Positions 59,486-64,000 of a stretch of DNA of 64,000 bases are shown here, one piece after another. Position 1 is the stretch's first letter, and each line of letters starts with the position of its first letter. A model generated the notes under the pieces. The model did not search any database. It worked only from the letters and a program-made list of their open reading frames with translations, and was not told the DNA's origin. The DNA lies in NCBI RefSeq assembly GCF_029871235.1, contig NZ_SSOM01000080.1, positions 124,152-188,151 on the forward strand, written 5' to 3'. This stretch comes from Pseudomonas sp. BN411 (GTDB lineage: Bacteria; Pseudomonadota; Gammaproteobacteria; Pseudomonadales; Pseudomonadaceae). A program made the position numbers and the translations under genes.

Positions 59486-60184
59486 CTACCACAGGTAGAA
59501 GAACGCGAAGATGAATACCCAGACCAAGTCCACGAAGTGCCAGTAGAGCCCGGCGATTTCGACGATCTGGTAGTTCCCGCGCTTCTCGTAATCCCCCCGC
59601 AGCACCTTGAACGCCACAATGCTGAGATAGATCACCCCAATCGAGACGTGCAACCCGTGGAAGCCGGTGATCATGAAGAAACAGGCACCGAATTGCGCCG
59701 CCCCCATGGGGTTACCCCAGGGCCGCACGCCTTCGGCGATCAGCTTGCTCCACTCGAAGGCCTGCATGCTAACGAAAGTGGCGCCGAAGGCTGCAGTGGC
59801 CAGCATCAACGCCGCGCAACGCACGCGGTCGCGGCGATAGGCGAAGTTCACCGCCATGGCCATGGTGCCGCTGCTGCTGATGAGCACGAAGGTCATGATG
59901 GCGATGAGGATCAACGGGATGCTCGCGCCACCGATGGTCAGCGCGAAGACCTCGCTGGGGTTCGGCCAGGTGGCAGTGGTGCTGATACGGACCGACATAT
60001 AGCCGGTGAGGAAGCAGGAGAAGATGAAGGTGTCGCTGAGCAGGAAGATCCACATCATCGCCTTGCCCCAGGGCACCTGCTTGAAGGCGTCGCGATCCGA
60101 GGACCAGTCCTGCGCTATGGCGCGCCAGGGCGATGGATTGGGTGATGTATTTGCCGCCGGGGTCTCCCGTGTCGTGATGGCCAT
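59486..60184 (-). CDS. ctaE: Cytochrome c oxidase subunit III
   Basis: 232 residues with five to six hydrophobic helices. Family landmarks are WIFLLSDTFIFSCFLTGYM, the QAFEWSKLI helix, MITGFHGLHVSIGVIYL and the last helix GLYWHFVDLVWVFIFAFFYLW. It lies 4 bp after the second subunit III-like gene. Stabilises subunit I and helps proton uptake. ATG at 60184. Confidence 0.92.
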   Translation of the reverse strand: MAITTRETPAANTSPNPSPWRAIAQDWSSDRDAFKQVPWGKAMMWIFLLSDTFIFSCFLTGYMSVRISTTATWPNPSEVFALTIGGASIPLILIAIMTFVLISSSGTMAMAVNFAYRRDRVRCAALMLATAAFGATFVSMQAFEWSKLIAEGVRPWGNPMGAAQFGACFFMITGFHGLHVSIGVIYLSIVAFKVLRGDYEKRGNYQIVEIAGLYWHFVDLVWVFIFAFFYLW

Positions 60185-60188
60185 GGCA

Positions 60189-60878
60189 TCACCTCAGCCC
60201 GCAGAAGGCCGCGATGGCCTGGTAGGTTTCCGGCGTGCTGGTGAGCACCGCGAAGAGCACCAGCCACAGCCCCAGCAGGTAGTGCCAGTAGAAGGCACAG
60301 AGCGCCATGCCGGTCTGCAGCTTTTCACCCGCCCCAAAGCGCAGCATGCGCCGGGCCACCATCGCCCAGGCCACCAGGCCGCCGGCCAGGTGCAGGCCAT
60401 GCAGGCCGGTAAGCAGGTAGAAGAAGCTGTTGGCCGGGTTCCCCGACACCTTGAAGCCCCAGGCGGCGAACTGCTGCCAGACCCACAACTGGCCACCGAG
60501 GAAGGCCAGGGCGAACACGCCACCGAGCAGGAATGCCAGTGTGGCGTCGCCCATGCGCTCGCGGGCCATGGCCACCTTGGCCCATTGCAGGCAGGCACTG
60601 CCGATGCCCAGCAACGCGGTATTCACCCAGAGCATCCAGGGATGGGCCAGGGGCGCCAGAGGATCGGTCAGCGGGCGCCAGTCCGACACCTGGGAACGGG
60701 CGATGAAGGCCAGCAGGAACAACAGGAACAGCGACGTCACCACGCCAAGGAAGACACCCAGGCCGATTCTGGCGGTGCGGTCACGATCCTGAATGGGCGC
60801 TTCCGGCTGCTGAGCCTCACCCGGATTCCAGCCGCCCGTCCCACCGCCGTCGGCATGCTTCCAGAGTTGCGTGCTCAT
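60189..60878 (-). CDS. Second cytochrome c oxidase subunit III-like protein
   Basis: 229 residues with six hydrophobic helices. WVNTALLGIGSACLQWAKVAMARE, FLGGQLWVWQQFAAWGF, FYLLTGLHGLHLAGGLVAWAM and CAFYWHYLLGLWLVLFAVL follow the CoxC/subunit III pattern but differ from the next gene. ATG at 60878 overlaps the subunit I stop by 4 bp. Having two subunit III genes in one operon is uncommon; it may be a divergent duplicate or a SURF/CtaG-independent accessory. Role inferred. Confidence 0.82.
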   Translation of the reverse strand: MSTQLWKHADGGGTGGWNPGEAQQPEAPIQDRDRTARIGLGVFLGVVTSLFLLFLLAFIARSQVSDWRPLTDPLAPLAHPWMLWVNTALLGIGSACLQWAKVAMARERMGDATLAFLLGGVFALAFLGGQLWVWQQFAAWGFKVSGNPANSFFYLLTGLHGLHLAGGLVAWAMVARRMLRFGAGEKLQTGMALCAFYWHYLLGLWLVLFAVLTSTPETYQAIAAFCGLR

Positions 60879-62650
60879 GGCCGTTTCTCCGTAGTCGTCG
60901 CCTTGCCATTGGCTTCGCGCAGGCTCTGCAGTTCCTCTTCCGAAACCGTCTGCGGCACGAAGTCCTGCTCCACGCCAGGCACACTGTAGTCATAGGCCCA
61001 GCGGTGCACCACCGGCAGTTTTTCGCCCCAATTGCCGTGCACTGGCGGCGTGTTTGGGGTCTGCCATTCGAGGCTGGTGGCCTTCCACGGGTTGCCCCCG
61101 GAGGGACGTCCCTTGAACAGACTCCAGGCCAGGTTGAAGAGGAACAGCAGCTGCGCCGCACCGACGATCAGCGCCGCCACCGTGATGAAGGCATTCAGGT
61201 CCTGGGCCGATTGCGGGATGAACTGATAGTCCGGGTAGGCGTAGTAACGCCGCGGCATGCCGAGGAACCCCAGGTAGTGCATGGGGAAGTAGATGGCGTA
61301 GGTGCCGAGGAAGGTGATCCAGAAGTGCAGCTTGCCGATCCGGTCGTCAAGCATCCGCCCGGTGATTTTCGGGTACCAGTGGTAGATGGAGCCGAACACC
61401 ACCAGGATCGGCGCCACGCCCATCACCATGTGGAAGTGCGCCACCACGAAGTAGGTGTCCGAGAGCGGGATGTCGACGATCACGTTGCCGAGGAACAGCC
61501 CGGTCAGACCTCCCACCAGGAAGGTGACGATGAAGGCCAGGGCGAAGAGCATCGGCACCGTCAGGTGGATGTCGCCATGCCAGAGGGTCAGGGTCCAGTT
61601 GTAGACCTTGAGGGCGGTGGGCACGGCGATCACCAGGGTGGTGATGGCGAAGAAGAAGCCGAAGTACGGGTTCATGCCGCTGACGTACATGTGGTGCGCC
61701 CAGACCACGAAACTGAGCACGCCGATGGCGATGATCGCCCAGACCATCATGCGGTAGCCGAAGATGTTCTTGCGGGCGTGGGTACTGATCAGGTCCGAGA
61801 CCAGCCCGAACGCCGGCAAGGCGACGATGTACACCTCCGGGTGGCCGAAGAACCAGAAGAGGTGCTGGAACAGGATCGGGCTACCGCCCTGGTGGTTCAT
61901 CGGCTGCCCCATGGAGATCAGCGCCGGCATGAAGAAGCTGGTCCCCAGTAGCCGGTCGAAGAGCATCATCACCGCGCTGACAAACAAGGCCGGGAAGGCC
62001 AGCAGCGCGAGGATGGTCGCCATGAAGATGCCCCACACCGAAAGCGGCATGCGGAACAGCGTCATGCCGTGGGTGCGCGCCTGCAGCACGGTGGTCACGT
62101 AGTTCAGGCCGCCCATGGTGGCGGCGACGATGAACACCGCCAGGGACACCAGCATCAGCACGATGCCCCACTCTGTGCCCGGCGTGCCCTGGGTGATGGA
62201 CTGGGGTGGATAGAGGGTCCAGCCCGCGCCGGTAGGCCCGCCCGGCACGAAGAAACTGGCCAGCAGGATCAGCACCGAAACCAGGTAGAACCAGTAGCTG
62301 AGCATGTTGACGTAGGGAAAGACCATGTCCCGCGCGCCCACCATCAGCGGGATCAGGTAATTGCCGAAACCGCCGAGGAACAGCGCCGTGAGCAGGTAGA
62401 TCACCATGATCATCCCGTGCATGGTCATCGCTTGGTAGTAGGTGCTGGGGTCCATGAACTCCAGGCTGCCGGGGAATCCGATCTGCATGCGCATCAGGCC
62501 GGACAGCACCAGCGCGATCAGACCGACAAAGATCGCGGTCAGCGAATACTGGATGGCGATGACCTTGTGGTCCTGGCTCCAGATGTAGCGGGTCAGGAAA
62601 CTCTTGGGCTCGTGCAGGACATCGGCTTCGGCGTGCTCGACATGGGCCAT
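60875..62650 (-). CDS. ctaD: Cytochrome c oxidase subunit I (aa3-type, A1 family)
   Basis: 591 residues with about 12 membrane helices. Heme a ligand His in MTMHGMIMVIYL; CuB ligands in WFFGHPEVYIVALPAFG (His plus the A1-type Glu and cross-linked Tyr) and HHMYVSG; heme a3/a ligands in VAHFHMVMG. The GHPE Glu marks the proton-pumping A1 group. The ATG at 62650 (MAHVEHAEAD) was chosen; the longer open frame upstream overlaps subunit II and is spurious. It lies 35 bp after subunit II. Confidence 0.94.
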   Translation of the reverse strand: MAHVEHAEADVLHEPKSFLTRYIWSQDHKVIAIQYSLTAIFVGLIALVLSGLMRMQIGFPGSLEFMDPSTYYQAMTMHGMIMVIYLLTALFLGGFGNYLIPLMVGARDMVFPYVNMLSYWFYLVSVLILLASFFVPGGPTGAGWTLYPPQSITQGTPGTEWGIVLMLVSLAVFIVAATMGGLNYVTTVLQARTHGMTLFRMPLSVWGIFMATILALLAFPALFVSAVMMLFDRLLGTSFFMPALISMGQPMNHQGGSPILFQHLFWFFGHPEVYIVALPAFGLVSDLISTHARKNIFGYRMMVWAIIAIGVLSFVVWAHHMYVSGMNPYFGFFFAITTLVIAVPTALKVYNWTLTLWHGDIHLTVPMLFALAFIVTFLVGGLTGLFLGNVIVDIPLSDTYFVVAHFHMVMGVAPILVVFGSIYHWYPKITGRMLDDRIGKLHFWITFLGTYAIYFPMHYLGFLGMPRRYYAYPDYQFIPQSAQDLNAFITVAALIVGAAQLLFLFNLAWSLFKGRPSGGNPWKATSLEWQTPNTPPVHGNWGEKLPVVHRWAYDYSVPGVEQDFVPQTVSEEELQSLREANGKATTTEKRP

Positions 62651-62685
62651 CGGACTACCTCCGTAAATTCGGAGTCCCTCTGGGT

Positions 62686-64000
62686 TTACGGCGCCTGTTC
62701 CTGGTTCTTGGCGTCGGAATTCGCCCTGGACTTGATGAAGGCGATCAGTGCGGCCAGTTCCTGGTCGCTGGGGGTGAAGGCCGGCATCACCGGCGCGAAC
62801 CCCTGGACGAGCTTGGCGGCGGGAGCCCGTACGGACTCCTGGAGGTAGGCGTCGTCCGCCTCGACCTGGCTGCCATCGGCCAGGGTCACGCGGTGTCCAT
62901 ACAGGCCTTGCCAGCTGGGGCCCACGCCCTTGCTGCCGTCGAGGCTGTGGCAAGCCAGGCAACCGAGAGACTGGGCAAGTTGCTGGCCCTGCTCCACGGC
63001 ATCGCCACCCGCCCCGGAAACGCCCTGCGCGGGCTGCCCGGCTGCGCTCAGCGACTGGATGAAAGCGACCAGGGCGGCCAGCTCATCCTGGGTGAAAGTA
63101 TAGGGCACCATCACCGGCGGAAAGCCCTGCACAAGCCGGGCGCGGGGGTCGAGGATGGACTCCTTCAGGTAGGCGTCATCCACCTTCACGCTGCTGCCGT
63201 CCGCCATCTTTTCCTCGCGGCCGTAGAGGTCTTTCCAGCCCGGCCCGAGACTCTCGCTTCCATCCTGGCTGTGACAGGCACGACAGCCGTGGGTTTCCGC
63301 CAGTTGTCGGCCCTTCTCGGCCAGGCCGCCCTGGTCGGATTTACTGGCGCTGGCCAGGGTCTGGGCGAAGGTGGGCTGCGCAGCCAGCCACTGGTCGAAG
63401 GCCTGCACCGGCTCGACCCGCATCATCCCGCGCATGTTGAAGTGCCCGACTCCGCAGAACTCGGCGCAGAGAATCTCGTACTGGCCGACCACCGTCGGGG
63501 TAAACCAGAAGTGCGAAACCATGCCGGGGACCATGTCCATCTTTCCGCGTATCTGCGGGATGTAGAAGTTGTGCAGCACATCCTTCGAGCGCAGCAGCAC
63601 CTTCACCGGACGGTCCAGGGGCAGGCGTACCTCATTGCTGCGGATCAGCACATCGTCCTGGCCGAGCGGGTCGTCAGGGTCCAGCCCGAGGGGGTTGCCG
63701 GCGTCGACCCACTTCACGTCGGCACGGCCGAGCTGGCCGTCCTGGCCGGGAAAGCGGAAGGCCCACTGCCATTGCTGGGCGACCACCTCCAGTGGGTAGG
63801 CATCCTTGGGAACGTGGACGAAATCGCTGTACACCACCAGCCCCGGCGCCAGCATGCCGATGATGCCGATCGAGGTGGCGACGATCAGCCACAACTCCAG
63901 CTTGCGGCTCTCCGGCTCGTAGCGGGCACGCCGGCCTTCGCGGTGTCGGAAACGGATGATCGCCACCACCATGAAGCCGACGATGGCAACGAAGAACACG
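62686..64000 (-). CDS. ctaC: Cytochrome c oxidase subunit II fused to two cytochrome c domains, N-terminus beyond window
   Basis: At least 437 residues; the N-terminus with the signal and first helix lies past the right edge. A membrane helix (IVATSIGIIGMLAPGLVVYS) precedes the cupredoxin domain with the CuA site CAEFCGVGHFNM. Two tandem class I cytochrome c domains follow, CRACH and CLACH, each with a late Met in FPPVMVP and FAPVMPA. Ordinary caa3 subunit II has one cytochrome c domain, so this is a double-heme version. It receives electrons from soluble or membrane cytochrome and passes them to CuA. Start codon not visible. Confidence 0.93.
   Translation of the reverse strand, partial: VFFVAIVGFMVVAIIRFRHREGRRARYEPESRKLELWLIVATSIGIIGMLAPGLVVYSDFVHVPKDAYPLEVVAQQWQWAFRFPGQDGQLGRADVKWVDAGNPLGLDPDDPLGQDDVLIRSNEVRLPLDRPVKVLLRSKDVLHNFYIPQIRGKMDMVPGMVSHFWFTPTVVGQYEILCAEFCGVGHFNMRGMMRVEPVQAFDQWLAAQPTFAQTLASASKSDQGGLAEKGRQLAETHGCRACHSQDGSESLGPGWKDLYGREEKMADGSSVKVDDAYLKESILDPRARLVQGFPPVMVPYTFTQDELAALVAFIQSLSAAGQPAQGVSGAGGDAVEQGQQLAQSLGCLACHSLDGSKGVGPSWQGLYGHRVTLADGSQVEADDAYLQESVRAPAAKLVQGFAPVMPAFTPSDQELAALIAFIKSRANSDAKNQEQAP

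Noticed and set aside
1-64000. CRISPR arrays, rRNA, tRNA, insertion sequences, replication origin
   Set aside because: No spaced direct repeats, cloverleaf-like sequences, transposase motifs or DnaA-box clusters were recognised by reading; a tRNAscan or IS search was not possible here.

Overview
The window looks like chromosomal DNA of a Pseudomonas species in the broad sense (aeruginosa/citronellolis/nitroreducens-like). It is GC-rich, REP-type palindromes (TGTAGGAGC..., GTGGGGGCGATTTCAATCGC) lie between genes, and many products are typical of pseudomonads (Aer, OsmE, MsuE, SfnG, AguA/AguB, GcvA-type LysR regulators). No rRNA, tRNA, CRISPR array, transposase or intact prophage was seen. Species assignment is inference.

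Layout. (1) 0-1.3 kb: a DUF692/MNIO RiPP-modifying enzyme, cut by the window edge, and its precursor. The precursor is an exported protein with two EGKCGEGKCG blocks fused to two canonical EF-hands. This is a bufferin/HvfA-type metallophore locus and the most interesting item here. (2) 1.6-3.7 kb: small housekeeping enzymes around a nested palindrome. (3) 3.9-15.3 kb: two polyamine modules, each with a divergent GcvA-like LysR regulator and an orphan spermidine/putrescine-type binding protein. The first is aguA-aguB-SBP-(Tat-exported agmatine deiminase paralogue); the second is an amino-acid/polyamine oxidase plus SBP. A FAD dehydrogenase and a SpoU methyltransferase lie between them. (4) 15.5-24 kb: tandem hotdog thioesterases with a TetR regulator and a likely operator, lipoproteins, a PhyH oxygenase, a low-GC marC, osmE, aer, and a BRO-N gene pair.

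(5) 24.1-38.1 kb: an organosulfur scavenging block. A leftward operon msuE-sfnG-(degenerate AMP-ligase)-livGHMKF faces a rightward acyl-CoA-dehydrogenase-like monooxygenase. Both divergent transcripts have good sigma-54 -24/-12 promoters with GTTG/CAAC inverted repeats between them. A binding-protein/permease pair, an NtaA/DmoA monooxygenase and a nitronate monooxygenase follow. The left end of this block abuts a 5'-truncated DUF2931 remnant exactly at the livF stop codon, suggesting an insertion junction.

(6) 38.4-43.6 kb: glyoxalase-fold, GNAT and methyltransferase genes, a 790-bp AT-richer gap, then a Tat multicopper oxidase with a Sco protein. (7) 43.9-49.8 kb: a patatin lipoprotein and a compact signalling operon (internally deleted LuxR regulator, Cache histidine kinase, CheY-like receiver, 64-aa protein, orphan GspE/PilB ATPase). 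(8) 50.1-59 kb: a TauD-type oxygenase with a BKACE enzyme, RimB-like protease, SulP transporter, cupin, diguanylate cyclase, AraC regulator, grxC and hypotheticals. (9) 59.1-64 kb: an aa3-type cytochrome oxidase operon in which subunit II carries two tandem cytochrome c domains and subunit III is duplicated; subunit II runs off the right edge.

Coordinates are my own reading. Start codons were chosen by Shine-Dalgarno spacing and family N-termini. Many long open frames antisense to real genes were discarded as high-GC shadows.
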